This document shows positions 1 to 8,453 of a stretch of DNA of 47,772 nucleotides, one piece after another (positions within the stretch are counted from its first letter, which is position 1; every line of letters begins with the position of its first letter). A program made the translations under genes and the position numbers. Source of the DNA: Cellulomonas hominis (GTDB taxonomy: Bacteria > Actinomycetota > Actinomycetes > Actinomycetales > Cellulomonadaceae); NCBI RefSeq assembly GCF_901521055.1, contig NZ_CABEGA010000035.1:1-47772 (forward strand). Direction: 5' to 3'. The notes beneath the pieces are model-generated. The model searched no databases. It saw only the letters and a list, made by a program, of their open reading frames with translations, and had not been told where the DNA came from.

Positions 1-30
1 GGGCGACGGGGTGTCGCGGCTGCTCGGGAG

Positions 31-477
31 GTGCTCGCGTTCGCCGACGGCCGGGCGGAGTCGCCGGGGGAGTCGCTGACGCGGTGGCACCTCGCAAGGG
101 CCGGACTGCCGCCGAGCACCGAGCCGGACCGACTTTCGGACCCCAGCACCGGCACCGGCACCGGGCTGCTGGAGCGCCCGGAGGAGCAGCTCGCCGAGCC
201 GGGGGACCACGAGCGCTTCGCGCACTATGTGCGCAAGGAGAAGATCATGGAGTCGGCGCTGTCCGGCAAGCCCGTGGTCGCGCTGTGCGGGAAGGTCTGG
301 GTGCCGGGCCGGGACCCGAACAAGTTCCCGGTGTGCCCCGTGTGCAAGGAGATCTTCGAGGGTCTCCGCGAGCCGCAGGACGGCGGTGACGGCGGCTCCG
401 GCTCGGGGTCCGGCGGTCGCCGCTGGGGCGGTTTCGGCCGCGGCAAGGGCTCGGGCGACTCCTCCGGCGGACAGTGA
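31..477 (+). CDS. DUF3039 family protein
   Basis: Small conserved actinobacterial protein of unknown function. The recognisable core (about residues 50-115) has a motif beginning GDHERFAHYVRKEKI, then a Cys-rich stretch with one Cys (ALCGKVW) and a CPVC pair, which could bind a metal. The C-terminus is a Gly/Ser/Asp-rich low-complexity tail. The frame is open to the left edge of the window, so the GTG at 31 is only the first start available; homology as I recall it begins near residue 35, where no start codon is present. Its stop overlaps the start of the helicase gene (GTGA), suggesting co-translation. Family assignment is firm, function unknown. Confidence 0.8.
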   Translation: MLAFADGRAESPGESLTRWHLARAGLPPSTEPDRLSDPSTGTGTGLLERPEEQLAEPGDHERFAHYVRKEKIMESALSGKPVVALCGKVWVPGRDPNKFPVCPVCKEIFEGLREPQDGGDGGSGSGSGGRRWGGFGRGKGSGDSSGGQ

Positions 478-2279
478 CCGCCGCGGACCGCCCGTCGTCC
501 GCACCCGCCACGCACGCGTCCACGTCGGCCGCCTCGCACCTGCCGCCGGCGTTCCCGGGGCGTGCGCCGTGGGGGACGGCGGGGAAGCTGCGCGCCTGGC
601 AGGCCGAGGCGCTCGAGCAGTACATGGCCACCGGCCCGCGGGACTTCCTCGCGGTCGCGACGCCGGGCGCCGGCAAGACGACGTTCGCCCTGCGGATCGC
701 CACGGAGCTGCTGCAGGCCGGGATCGTGCGCCGGGTGACCGTCGTCGCGCCGACCGAGCACCTCAAGCACCAGTGGGCCGACGCCGCCGCGCGGGTGGGC
801 ATCAAGCTCGACCCGAACTTCAAGAACTCGCAGGGCCGGCACGGCCACGGGTTCGACGGCGTCGCGCTGACGTACGCGGGCGTCGCGTCGAAGCCGGCCC
901 TGCACGCCGCGCGCACCACGGCCGCGCGCACGCTGGTGATCCTGGACGAGGTGCACCACGGCGGCGACGCGCTGTCCTGGGGCGACGCGGTCCGTGAGGC
1001 GTTCGAAGGCGCGACCCGGCGCCTCGCGCTGACCGGCACGCCGTTCCGGTCGGACACCGCGGCGATCCCGTTCGTCGAGTACGAGCGCGGCGTCGACGGC
1101 ATCCGGCGCAGCAAGGCCGACTACACGTACGGGTACGCCGAGGCCCTGCGGGACCACGTGGTCCGGCCCGTGCTGTTCCTGACGTACTCCGGGTCGATGC
1201 GCTGGCGCACCAAGGCGGGCGACGAGATCAGCGCCCGCCTGGGGGAGCCGCTGACCAAGGACATGACCGCGCAGGCGTGGCGCACGGCGCTCAACCCGGA
1301 CGGCGAGTGGATCCCGTCGGTGCTGGCCGCCGCGGACCGCCGCCTGACCGAGGTCCGCCGCTCGGTGCCCGACGCCGGCGCGATGGTCATCGCGACGGAC
1401 CAGACGGACGCCCGCGCGTACGCCGGGCACCTCGCCCGGATCACCGGGAAGTCGCCCACGGTGGTGCTGTCGGACGACGAGGGGGCCAGCGCCCGGATCG
1501 ACGAGTTCTCGGACTCCGACGACCGGTGGCTGGTCGCCGTGCGCATGGTGTCCGAGGGCGTCGACGTCCCGCGGCTCGCCGTCGGCGTGTACGCCACCAG
1601 CGCGGCCACGCCGCTGTTCTTCGCGCAGGCCATCGGGCGGTTCGTGCGCGCCCGCAAGCGCGGTGAGACGGCGTCGGTGTTCCTGCCGAGCGTCGCCCCG
1701 CTGCTGGCGCTCGCCAACGCCCTCGAGGTCGAGCGGGACCACGCCCTCGACCGCCCGCTCACCGCGGAGGAGCAGGGCGAGGACTACCACCCCGAGGACG
1801 CGCTGGTCGCCGAGGCGAACCGGTCCGAGAAGGGCTCCGACGCGCTGCAGGGCACGTTCGAGGCGCTGGAGGCGCAGGCGTCGTTCGACCGTGTGCTGTT
1901 CGACGGCGGCGAGTTCGGGACGGGCGCGGACGTCGGCTCGGAGGAGGAGCTCGACTTCCTCGGGCTGCCCGGTCTGCTGGACCCCGACCAGGTGACGACC
2001 CTGCTGCGGCAGCGCCAGGCGAGCCAGCAGAGCGCGAAGAAGGGCCGCGCGCAGGCCGCCGAGGACCGCGCCGAGATGGACCACCGCAAGCAGGCCGAGC
2101 TGCGCAAGGAGCTCGCCCAGCTGGTGGGCGCGTGGGCCCGGCGCAGCGGCCAGCCGCACGGCGCGGTGCACACCGAGCTGCGGCGCCGGTGCGGGGGCCC
2201 GGAGGTCGCGCTGGCCGACCCGGCGCAGCTCGAGGCGCGGGTGAAGATGCTCCGCGGCTGGTTCGTCGGCAAGCGCTGA
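474..2279 (+). CDS. DEAD/DEAH-box (SF2) helicase
   Basis: ATP-dependent superfamily 2 helicase, 601 residues. Walker A is TPGAGKTT (63-70), Walker B is DEVHH (158-162), motif III is TGTP (187-190), motif V is SEGVDVP (about 359) and motif VI is IGRFVRA (about 385). The C-terminal 200 residues are charged and helical, with a Lys/Arg/Glu-rich stretch typical of a nucleic-acid-binding arm. GTG start overlaps the stop of the DUF3039 gene by four bases. DEVHH rather than DEAD places it with the RecQ/UvrB/type-III-restriction-like branch. It is common in actinobacteria next to DUF3039; the cellular role (DNA repair or RNA processing) is not established from sequence. Confidence 0.9.
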   Translation: MTAADRPSSAPATHASTSAASHLPPAFPGRAPWGTAGKLRAWQAEALEQYMATGPRDFLAVATPGAGKTTFALRIATELLQAGIVRRVTVVAPTEHLKHQWADAAARVGIKLDPNFKNSQGRHGHGFDGVALTYAGVASKPALHAARTTAARTLVILDEVHHGGDALSWGDAVREAFEGATRRLALTGTPFRSDTAAIPFVEYERGVDGIRRSKADYTYGYAEALRDHVVRPVLFLTYSGSMRWRTKAGDEISARLGEPLTKDMTAQAWRTALNPDGEWIPSVLAAADRRLTEVRRSVPDAGAMVIATDQTDARAYAGHLARITGKSPTVVLSDDEGASARIDEFSDSDDRWLVAVRMVSEGVDVPRLAVGVYATSAATPLFFAQAIGRFVRARKRGETASVFLPSVAPLLALANALEVERDHALDRPLTAEEQGEDYHPEDALVAEANRSEKGSDALQGTFEALEAQASFDRVLFDGGEFGTGADVGSEEELDFLGLPGLLDPDQVTTLLRQRQASQQSAKKGRAQAAEDRAEMDHRKQAELRKELAQLVGAWARRSGQPHGAVHTELRRRCGGPEVALADPAQLEARVKMLRGWFVGKR

Positions 2280-2467
2280 CGCACGTCACACCCGGGGCGA
2301 TGTCCCAGGTCAGCGCGGCGCGCATACCAGGGACCGCCGCCGGCGCAAGCCGGGCGTTCGACGTGCCGAACCGTGGGATCCCTGCCAGTGTCATTCCCGT
2401 GAACAGGGCGTTCGCCGGGAATCAGACCCGGCGGACCATGGAGCAGGGGGACGGAAGGAGCGCTGGA

Positions 2468-2623
2468 ATGCCTACGTGGCTGATCCTCGTCATCATCGGT
2501 GTCGTGCTGCTGGTCCTCGGCGTGGCCGTGGAGGCGGCGAAGTTCCTCCTCTGGATCGGAATCGCCGTGCTGGTCGTCAGCCTGATCCTCGGCCTGCTGC
2601 GCCGGGGCAAGGCCCGCGTCTGA
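2468..2623 (+). CDS. 51-residue small membrane protein
   Basis: A tiny hydrophobic protein with two closely spaced membrane segments (about residues 3-23 and 26-44) and a short basic tail (RRGKARV). The ATG at 2468 is chosen because a good ribosome binding site (GGAAGGAG) lies eight bases upstream; the in-frame ATG at 2438 has none. Such small two-helix proteins (hydrophobic, no polar catalytic residues) are widespread in actinobacteria and have no assigned function. A strong hairpin terminator follows at 2641-2684. Confidence 0.7.
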   Translation: MPTWLILVIIGVVLLVLGVAVEAAKFLLWIGIAVLVVSLILGLLRRGKARV

Positions 2624-2640
2624 CGACGCGCACCGAGCAC

Positions 2641-2684
2641 GACAGCGCCCGCGCTCCCTGGTGACAGGGGGCGCGGGCGCTGTC
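2641..2684. terminator. Bidirectional hairpin terminator
   Basis: Perfect 14-bp inverted repeat: GACAGCGCCCGCGC at 2641-2654 and its complement at 2671-2684. The loop folds further through a CCCTG/CAGGG stem closed by GTGA, giving a stem of about 20 bp. It sits between convergent genes (small membrane protein and pncB) and can serve both. There is no U tract, as is common in high-GC actinobacteria. Confidence 0.8.
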
Positions 2685-2708
2685 GTCTGCGGGAGCCGGG
2701 GGCCCGCG

Positions 2709-4028
2709 TCAGAGGGTCCGGGTGACCGTCGGCAGCGCGGCCTCGTCGGCGGACAGGCGCCGGGCGCCGCGGGGCAGCTCCTCACGGGACGCCGCGTGGC
2801 GTGCGGTCGCCGCCGCCACACCCTCCGGGCCGGTCCAGCCGGGCTGCACGGCGCCGTCGACGACGAGCGGCACCACGAGGCCCCGCAGGTCGTCGCCGTC
2901 GGGCACCCAGTCCCGCACGGCCTCGTCGGCCCCGCCGACCACGACCTCCTCGACCGCGCGGCCGTCGCCGTCCAGGCGGCGGGCGGCGGTCTTGCGGCCC
3001 CCGACGGACTCCTTGGCGAACGACGCCTTCGCGACGGGTGCGAGCCGGCCGTCGGCGCCCTCCCGGGCCACGAGCTTGTAGACCATGCCGCACGTCGGGG
3101 CGCCGGACCCGGTGACGAGCGACGTGCCGACGCCGTAGGAGTCGACCGGCGCGACGGCGAGCGCGGCGATGGCGAACTCGTCCAGGTCGGACGTCACGAC
3201 GATCTTCGTGTCGCGCGCGCCGAGGCCGTCGAGCTGGGCCCGCACCTCCTGGGCGAGCACCCCGAGGTCGCCGGAGTCGAGCCGCACGGCGCCGAGCCCC
3301 GGCCCGGCGGCCTTGACCGCCCGCTCGACCCCGCGGCGCACGTCGTAGGTGTCGACGAGCAGCGTCGTCCCCGGCCCGGCGGACGCGACCTGCGCGGCGA
3401 AGGCGGCCTCCTCGTCGTCGTGCAGCAGCGTGAACGCGTGCGCCGCGGTGCCGATCGTCGGCAGCCCGTACCGGCGCCCGGCCTCGAGGTTCGACGTCCC
3501 CGCGAACCCCGCGACGGCCGCGGCCCGGGCGGCGGCGACGGCGGCCTGCTCGTGCGCCCGGCGCGCGCCCATCTCCAGGCACGGGCGGCCGATCGCGGCG
3601 CTGGTCATGCGGGACGCCGCCGAGGCGATCGCGGAGTCGTAGTTGAGGATCGACAGCACGAGCGTCTCGAGCAGCACCGCCTCGGCGAACGTGCCCTCGA
3701 CCGTGAGCACGGGGGAGTGCGGGAAGAACATCTCGCCCTCCGCGTACCCCCGGACCGTCCCGGTGAACCGGTACCCGGCGAGGAACTCCAGCGTGGGGTC
3801 GTCGACGACCCCCTCGGCGGCCAGCCAGTCGAGCTCCTCGGGCCCGAACCGGAAGTCGTCCAGGGCCTCGAGCACCCGGCCGGTGCCCGCGAGGACCCCG
3901 TACCGACGCCCGTGCGGGAGGCGGCGGGTGAACACCTCGAAGACGCAACGGCGCCCGGCGGTGCCGTCGGCGAGGGCTCCCTGGAGCATCGTGAGCTCGT
4001 AGCGGTCGGTCAGCAGCGCGGTGCTCAT
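2709..4028 (-). CDS. pncB: Nicotinate phosphoribosyltransferase
   Basis: Cytosolic NAD-salvage enzyme that couples nicotinate and PRPP to nicotinate mononucleotide, with ATP hydrolysis. The 439-residue product starts STALLTDRYELTML, the characteristic N-terminus. It contains AGTSNLEAG (176-184), the GTAAHAF motif (193-199) whose His197 is the likely phosphorylated histidine, the RLDSGDL phosphoribosyl-binding segment, and the VGTSLVTG loop. ATG start at 4028, divergent from clpS with about 60 bases between. The same divergent pncB-clpS pair occurs in Mycobacterium tuberculosis (pncB1, Rv1331). Confidence 0.97.
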   Translation of the reverse strand: MSTALLTDRYELTMLQGALADGTAGRRCVFEVFTRRLPHGRRYGVLAGTGRVLEALDDFRFGPEELDWLAAEGVVDDPTLEFLAGYRFTGTVRGYAEGEMFFPHSPVLTVEGTFAEAVLLETLVLSILNYDSAIASAASRMTSAAIGRPCLEMGARRAHEQAAVAAARAAAVAGFAGTSNLEAGRRYGLPTIGTAAHAFTLLHDDEEAAFAAQVASAGPGTTLLVDTYDVRRGVERAVKAAGPGLGAVRLDSGDLGVLAQEVRAQLDGLGARDTKIVVTSDLDEFAIAALAVAPVDSYGVGTSLVTGSGAPTCGMVYKLVAREGADGRLAPVAKASFAKESVGGRKTAARRLDGDGRAVEEVVVGGADEAVRDWVPDGDDLRGLVVPLVVDGAVQPGWTGPEGVAAATARHAASREELPRGARRLSADEAALPTVTRTL

Positions 4029-4077
4029 GACGACACCGTAAGCGCCGGTGCGCCGCAGTGCGCCGGGTCAGGGCACC

Positions 4078-4092
4078 TACAGTGGACGGGTG
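4078..4092 (+). promoter_or_regulatory. Leaderless-type -10 box for clpS
   Basis: TACAGT at 4078-4083 ends six bases before the GTG start of clpS at 4090. This places the predicted transcription start at or next to the start codon, i.e. a leaderless mRNA. No ribosome binding site is present. Confidence 0.5.
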
Positions 4093-4377
4093 TCCGTGGA
4101 GATCGCACCCGAGGAGACCGCCCACGTCGAGGGCGCCCTCGCCGACACCTGGGTGACGATCGTGTGGAACGACCCGGTCAACCTGATGTCCTACGTCACC
4201 TACGTGTTCCGGTCCTACTTCGGCTACCCGCAGGCGAAGGCGGAGAAGCTGATGCGCGAGGTGCACGAGCAGGGGCGCTCGGCGGTGTCCTCGGGCGGCC
4301 GGGAGCAGATGGAGGTGGACGTGCAGGCCATGCACTCCTTCGGCCTGTGGGCCACGCTGCAGCGGAGCGACGCGTAG
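4090..4377 (+). CDS. clpS: ATP-dependent Clp protease adaptor ClpS
   Basis: Adaptor that delivers N-degron substrates to ClpC/ClpP. The 95-residue product has the family core [20 protein letters not shown] (residues about 26-45), including the Asn-Asp pair that contacts the substrate N-terminus, followed by the [15 protein letters not shown] helix. GTG at 4090 is chosen because it gives the usual length and follows a -10 box at leaderless distance. DUF2017 begins immediately after the stop (no gap), so the two are cotranscribed, as in other actinobacteria. Confidence 0.95.
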   Translation: MSVEIAPEETAHVEGALADTWVTIVWNDPVNLMSYVTYVFRSYFGYPQAKAEKLMREVHEQGRSAVSSGGREQMEVDVQAMHSFGLWATLQRSDA

Positions 4378-5109
4378 GTGCGGGCGTTCCGGCGGGAGGG
4401 CGACGCGCTGGTCGCGGAGGTCGAGCCCGGTGAGCGCGAGGTGCTGGCGACCGTCGTCGCGGACGTCGCCGAGCTGCTGGGCGGCGGGCGGCTCGAGGAG
4501 CGCACCCCGCTGGTCGGCGACCAGGACGCGGGGTCCGTCGGGCTGCGGCTGCGGCTGGACCCCCTGCCCGCACCCGACGACCCCGCGGTGCTCCGGCTGC
4601 TGCCCGACGCGTCGCGCGACGAGCCCGAGGTCGCCGCGGAGTTCCGGCGCCTGACCGAGGACGACCTGCGGCAGCAGAAGATCGACCGGCTGGCGGACCT
4701 GTTCGACCGGCTGACGGCCGACGAGGACCCGGACGCCGCGGACGACGACGAGCCCGCCCGGGCCTCGTCCCGCCGCCGGCACCGCGCGCGCGGCCGGCAC
4801 GCCGCCGCCACCGTCGTCCGGGTCCCGAAGGACCGGGCGCCCGCCCTGGCCGCGACGCTGACCGACATCCGGCTGGTGCTCGGCGAGCGCCTGGGCGTCA
4901 CGGACGAGGAGGAGAGCGACCGCCTGGAGCGGGACGTGGTCCGCGCCGACCCGGCCACCGACGACCGCGCCGCGCAGGCGCGGCAGTACCTCGGCTCGGT
5001 GTTCCTGGCGCTCGGGTGGTGGCAGGAGACCCTGATGGCGTGCCTGCTGGCGGACCTGCCGGACGTGCCCGACGGCGGCGGGGCCGGGTCCGCGCGCGGA
5101 CGGCGTTAG
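4378..5109 (+). CDS. DUF2017 family protein
   Basis: Conserved actinobacterial protein of unknown function, always found behind clpS. The 243-residue product begins with the [23 protein letters not shown] signature and ends with the conserved [17 protein letters not shown] region. The middle (about 120-145) is an acidic/basic low-complexity linker ([17 protein letters not shown]), rather long for the family. The GTG start abuts the clpS stop. The synteny suggests a link to ClpS-dependent proteolysis, which is inference. It is followed by murI ten bases later. Confidence 0.88.
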   Translation: MRAFRREGDALVAEVEPGEREVLATVVADVAELLGGGRLEERTPLVGDQDAGSVGLRLRLDPLPAPDDPAVLRLLPDASRDEPEVAAEFRRLTEDDLRQQKIDRLADLFDRLTADEDPDAADDDEPARASSRRRHRARGRHAAATVVRVPKDRAPALAATLTDIRLVLGERLGVTDEEESDRLERDVVRADPATDDRAAQARQYLGSVFLALGWWQETLMACLLADLPDVPDGGGAGSARGRR

Positions 5110-5119
5110 GCTCGGAGGC

Positions 5120-5935
5120 GTGAACGACGCTCCCATCGGGATCTTCGACTCCGGGGTGGGTGGCCTCACCAACGCGCGGTCGATCATCGACCAGCTGCCG
5201 CACGAGTCGGTGCTCTACATCGGCGACACCCTCAACACCCCGTACGGCCCCAAGCCGCTGGCCGCGGTCCGCGCGCACGCCCTCGAGGTGATGGACGACC
5301 TGGTCGACGCGGGCGTCAAGATCCTGGTCATCGCGTGCAACACGGCGTCGTCCGCCGTGCTCCGGGACGCGCGGGAGCGGTACACGCTGCGCAAGGGCAT
5401 CCCCGTGGTCGAGGTGATCCTGCCGGCGGCCCGCCGGGCGGTCGCCGCGACCCGCACCGGCCGGATCGGCGTGATCGGCACCAAGGCGACGGTGGAGTCG
5501 CGCGCGTACGACGACGCGTTCGCCGTCGCCCCCGGGGTCCGGCTGACCACGCAGGCGTGCCCGCGGTTCGTGGAGTTCGTCGAGGCGGGCGTGACGTCGG
5601 GGCCGGAGCTGCTGAGCGTCGCCGAGGAGTACCTCGGGCCCGTCCGGGACGCCGGTGTCGACACCCTGGTGCTCGGCTGCACGCACTACCCGCTGCTCAC
5701 CGGCGTCATCTCGTACGTGATGGGCGAGGACGTCACGCTCGTGTCCAGCGCCGAGGAGACCGCGAAGGACGTCTACCGCACGCTCGTGGCGCACGACCTC
5801 GAGCGCGACCCGGCCGCCGGCCCCCCGGAGCACCGGTTCCTGGCGACGGGCGACCCGGAGCCCTTCGCGCACCTCGCGCGCCGGTTCCTGGGCCCCGAGG
5901 TCCGGCACGTCGAGGAGCGCCAGGCCCTGCGCTGA
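5120..5935 (+). CDS. murI: Glutamate racemase
   Basis: Interconverts L- and D-glutamate to supply D-Glu for peptidoglycan. The 271-residue product has the N-terminal [12 protein letters not shown] motif (Asp10, Ser11), the first catalytic cysteine in ACNTASS (Cys73), and the second in LGCTHYPLL (Cys187, with His189), all as in the family. GTG start at 5120; a TAGGCT -10-like box at 5107-5112 suggests a leaderless transcript in addition to readthrough from the clpS unit. In M. tuberculosis the mec-cysO-cysM genes lie between the DUF2017 gene and murI; here they are absent. Confidence 0.97.
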   Translation: MNDAPIGIFDSGVGGLTNARSIIDQLPHESVLYIGDTLNTPYGPKPLAAVRAHALEVMDDLVDAGVKILVIACNTASSAVLRDARERYTLRKGIPVVEVILPAARRAVAATRTGRIGVIGTKATVESRAYDDAFAVAPGVRLTTQACPRFVEFVEAGVTSGPELLSVAEEYLGPVRDAGVDTLVLGCTHYPLLTGVISYVMGEDVTLVSSAEETAKDVYRTLVAHDLERDPAAGPPEHRFLATGDPEPFAHLARRFLGPEVRHVEERQALR

Positions 5936-6092
5936 CGGCCCGCGACGTCCGTCCGGTGCACGAGGGGCGTGACGAGGGACACGGACCCCGCCGCACCGTT
6001 GCCCGGACGCGACCCCGCGCCGCACGGCATCATGGCTCTCGGGCCGCCACCGGACGTCGGACTGGCGGCCCGTCGACGGGGAGTGGTTGCCG

Positions 6093-6896
6093 ATGAGGCT
6101 CGTGGTCGTGGGCAGTGCGGGGTCGTTCCCGGGCCCGGACGCGGCAGCGTCCTGCTACCTGGTCCAGGCCGAGGGCCCGGACGGGGCGGGCGGGACCCGC
6201 ACGTGGAGCGTCCTGCTGGACCTGGGCAACGGGGCGCTGGGGCCCCTGCAGCGGCACATCGCGCCCGCCTCGCTCGACGCGGTCGCGATCAGCCACCTGC
6301 ACGCCGACCACGTCGCCGACGTCGTGGTGCTCGGCGTGATGCTGCGCTACGACCCGCGCGGGCTGCGCCCGGAGCCGCTGCCGCTGTTCGGGCCCGAGGG
6401 CGTCCGGGAGCGGCTCGCGCAGCTGTCGGGGCACGACCCGGCGACCGACACGACGGACCACCTGACGCTCGGCACCTGGCGTGCCGGGGAGCCGGTGCAG
6501 ATCGGGCCGCTCACCATCGAGCCGGTGCCCGTCGAGCACCCGGTGCCGGCGTTCGGGTTCCGGGTGACCGGCCCCTCGGCCGCCGACCCGGGGCGCACGG
6601 TGACCCTCGCGTACACCGGGGACACCGACGAGTGCGCCGGGCTGGACGAGCTCGCCCGCGGCGCCGACCTGCTGCTCGCCGAGGCGGCCTACCTGGAGTC
6701 GACCCCGCGCGCGCCGCGTGGCGTCCACCTCACCGGCCTGCGCGCCGGGCGGGCGGCGCAGCGCGGCGGTGCGCGGCGGCTGGTCCTCACGCACCTGGTG
6801 GCCTGGAACGACCCGTCCGCCAGCCTCGCGGAGGCGACGGGCGTGTACGACGGGCCGGTCGACGTCGCGCGCCCCGGGATGGTCGTCGAGCTCTGA
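6093..6896 (+). CDS. Metallo-beta-lactamase-fold hydrolase (Rv1339-like)
   Basis: Zinc-type metallo-hydrolase of 267 residues. The metal motif is SHLHADH (HxHxDH), followed by downstream His/Asp ligands in [21 protein letters not shown] and LTHLVAWN. The start ATG at 6093 follows GGGGAG. It occupies the same place (murI - X - rph - rdgB) as M. tuberculosis Rv1339, which has been reported as an atypical cyclic-AMP phosphodiesterase, so a cyclic nucleotide phosphodiesterase role is the best guess. A tRNase Z-like activity cannot be ruled out from fold alone. Confidence 0.88.
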   Translation: MRLVVVGSAGSFPGPDAAASCYLVQAEGPDGAGGTRTWSVLLDLGNGALGPLQRHIAPASLDAVAISHLHADHVADVVVLGVMLRYDPRGLRPEPLPLFGPEGVRERLAQLSGHDPATDTTDHLTLGTWRAGEPVQIGPLTIEPVPVEHPVPAFGFRVTGPSAADPGRTVTLAYTGDTDECAGLDELARGADLLLAEAAYLESTPRAPRGVHLTGLRAGRAAQRGGARRLVLTHLVAWNDPSASLAEATGVYDGPVDVARPGMVVEL

Positions 6897-6961
6897 CGCG
6901 TGCCCGGCGTCCCGACCGGGGCCGACCGGGCTCGTGGGTGGTCCGGGCTACCCTCGTGGGC

Positions 6962-7783
6962 ATGACCTCGGACTCCTCCACCAGCCCCGCCGTGCCCTCG
7001 ACCGGGGGCCCCCGCGCGGACGGCCGCGCCGCCGACGAGCTGCGGCCCGTCTCGATCACCCGTCGGTACCTCGACGCCGGTGAGGGCAGCGTGCTGGTCG
7101 AGTTCGGCGGCACCAAGGTGCTGTGCGTCGCGTCCTTCACCGCCGGGGTGCCGCGCTGGCGCAAGGGCTCCGGCGAGGGCTGGGTGACCGCCGAGTACGC
7201 GATGCTGCCCCGCTCGACCACCACCCGCTCGGACCGGGAGTCCGTGCGCGGGAAGATCGGCGGCCGCACGCACGAGATCTCCCGCCTGATCGGCCGCTCG
7301 CTGCGCGCGATCATCGACGTCGCCGCGCTCGGCGAGAACACCATCGTCCTGGACTGCGACGTCCTGCAGGCCGACGGCGGCACCCGCACCGCATCCGTCA
7401 CCGGGGCGTACGTGGCGCTCGCGGACGCCGTGGCGTGGGGCATCGCCCAGGGCTCGGTGAACCCGAAGAAGACGGTGTTGCGGGACTCCGTGTCCGCGGT
7501 GAGCGTCGGCATCGTCGACGGCCTGCCCGTGCTCGACCTGCCGTACGTCGAGGACGTGCGCGCCGAGACGGACATGAACGTGGTCGTCACCGGCTCGGGC
7601 GACTTCGTCGAGGTGCAGGGCACGGCCGAGCACGCGCCGTTCAACCGCCGGGAGCTGGACTCCCTGCTCGACCTCGCGCTGGTCGGGACGACGGAGCTCG
7701 CGCGGGTGCAGGCCGAGGTGCTGGCGGTGCCGGCGTCCGAGGGCACCGTCACGGTCCGCGGCGGCTCGGCGGTGCGCGCATGA
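6962..7783 (+). CDS. rph: Ribonuclease PH
   Basis: Phosphorolytic 3'-5' exoribonuclease that trims tRNA 3' ends. The 273-residue protein has an N-terminal Ser/Thr/Pro-rich extension of about 25 residues, then the core: [22 protein letters not shown], the basic [17 protein letters not shown] loop, and [19 protein letters not shown] with the catalytic/metal Asp residues. ATG at 6962; TACCCT seven bases upstream is a leaderless-type -10. Its stop overlaps the rdgB start (ATGA), so the two are translationally coupled. Confidence 0.97.
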   Translation: MTSDSSTSPAVPSTGGPRADGRAADELRPVSITRRYLDAGEGSVLVEFGGTKVLCVASFTAGVPRWRKGSGEGWVTAEYAMLPRSTTTRSDRESVRGKIGGRTHEISRLIGRSLRAIIDVAALGENTIVLDCDVLQADGGTRTASVTGAYVALADAVAWGIAQGSVNPKKTVLRDSVSAVSVGIVDGLPVLDLPYVEDVRAETDMNVVVTGSGDFVEVQGTAEHAPFNRRELDSLLDLALVGTTELARVQAEVLAVPASEGTVTVRGGSAVRA

Positions 7784-8445
7784 CCGGACCGGCCCGCCTG
7801 GTCCTCGCGACCCACAACGCCCACAAGGTCGGCGAGCTCCGCGCGATCCTCGTCCCGGCGCTCCCCGGCCTGGACCCGGCGTCCGTGGTCGGCGCCCGCG
7901 ACGTCGGCGCCCCGGAGCCCGTCGAGGACGGGGTGACGTTCGCCGAGAACGCGCTGATCAAGGCCCGCGCCCTCGCCCGGCACACCGGCCTGCCGGCCGT
8001 GGCCGACGACTCCGGCCTGTCCGTCGACGTGCTCGGCGGCGCCCCCGGGATCTTCTCCGCCCGCTGGTCCGGGCGGCACGGCGACGACCGCGCCAACCTC
8101 GACCTGCTCCTGGCCCAGCTCGCGGACATCGCGCCCGAGCACCGCGCCGCCCGGTTCACCTGCGCGGCCGCGCTGGTCACGCCGGACGGCACCGAGCACG
8201 TGGAGATCGGCCACCTGCCCGGCACGCTCGCCCGGGCGCCGCGCGGGGACCACGGCTTCGGGTACGACCCGGTGCTGGTCCCCGAGGGCGGCACGCGCAC
8301 GTGCGCGGAGCTGTCCCCGGAGGAGAAGAACCGCATCTCGCACCGCGGCCAGGCGTTCCGCGCGCTCGTGCCGGCGATCGTCGCGGCGCTCGGCGAGCGG
8401 TCCGCTGCCGAGCGGTCCGCCGCCGACCGGCCCGCGGGCGGCTGA
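7780..8445 (+). CDS. rdgB: RdgB/HAM1 family non-canonical purine NTP pyrophosphatase
   Basis: Hydrolyses dITP, XTP and similar deaminated nucleotides to monophosphates, keeping them out of DNA and RNA. The 221-residue protein carries [11 protein letters not shown] (substrate-binding THNxxK), [23 protein letters not shown] (catalytic Asp), GFGYDPVL and [16 protein letters not shown]. The C-terminus holds a short Ser-Ala-Ala repeat ([12 protein letters not shown]) beyond the normal end. Start overlaps the rph stop, and the product follows RNase PH as in most actinobacteria. Confidence 0.96.
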   Translation: MTGPARLVLATHNAHKVGELRAILVPALPGLDPASVVGARDVGAPEPVEDGVTFAENALIKARALARHTGLPAVADDSGLSVDVLGGAPGIFSARWSGRHGDDRANLDLLLAQLADIAPEHRAARFTCAAALVTPDGTEHVEIGHLPGTLARAPRGDHGFGYDPVLVPEGGTRTCAELSPEEKNRISHRGQAFRALVPAIVAALGERSAAERSAADRPAGG

Positions 8446-8453
8446 GGGCGCGC

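Noticed and set aside
5969..6961. N-terminal extension of RNase PH covering the metallo-hydrolase region
   Set aside because: This is the antiphase shadow of the metallo-hydrolase gene; the ATG at 6962 with its -10 box gives the normal protein.
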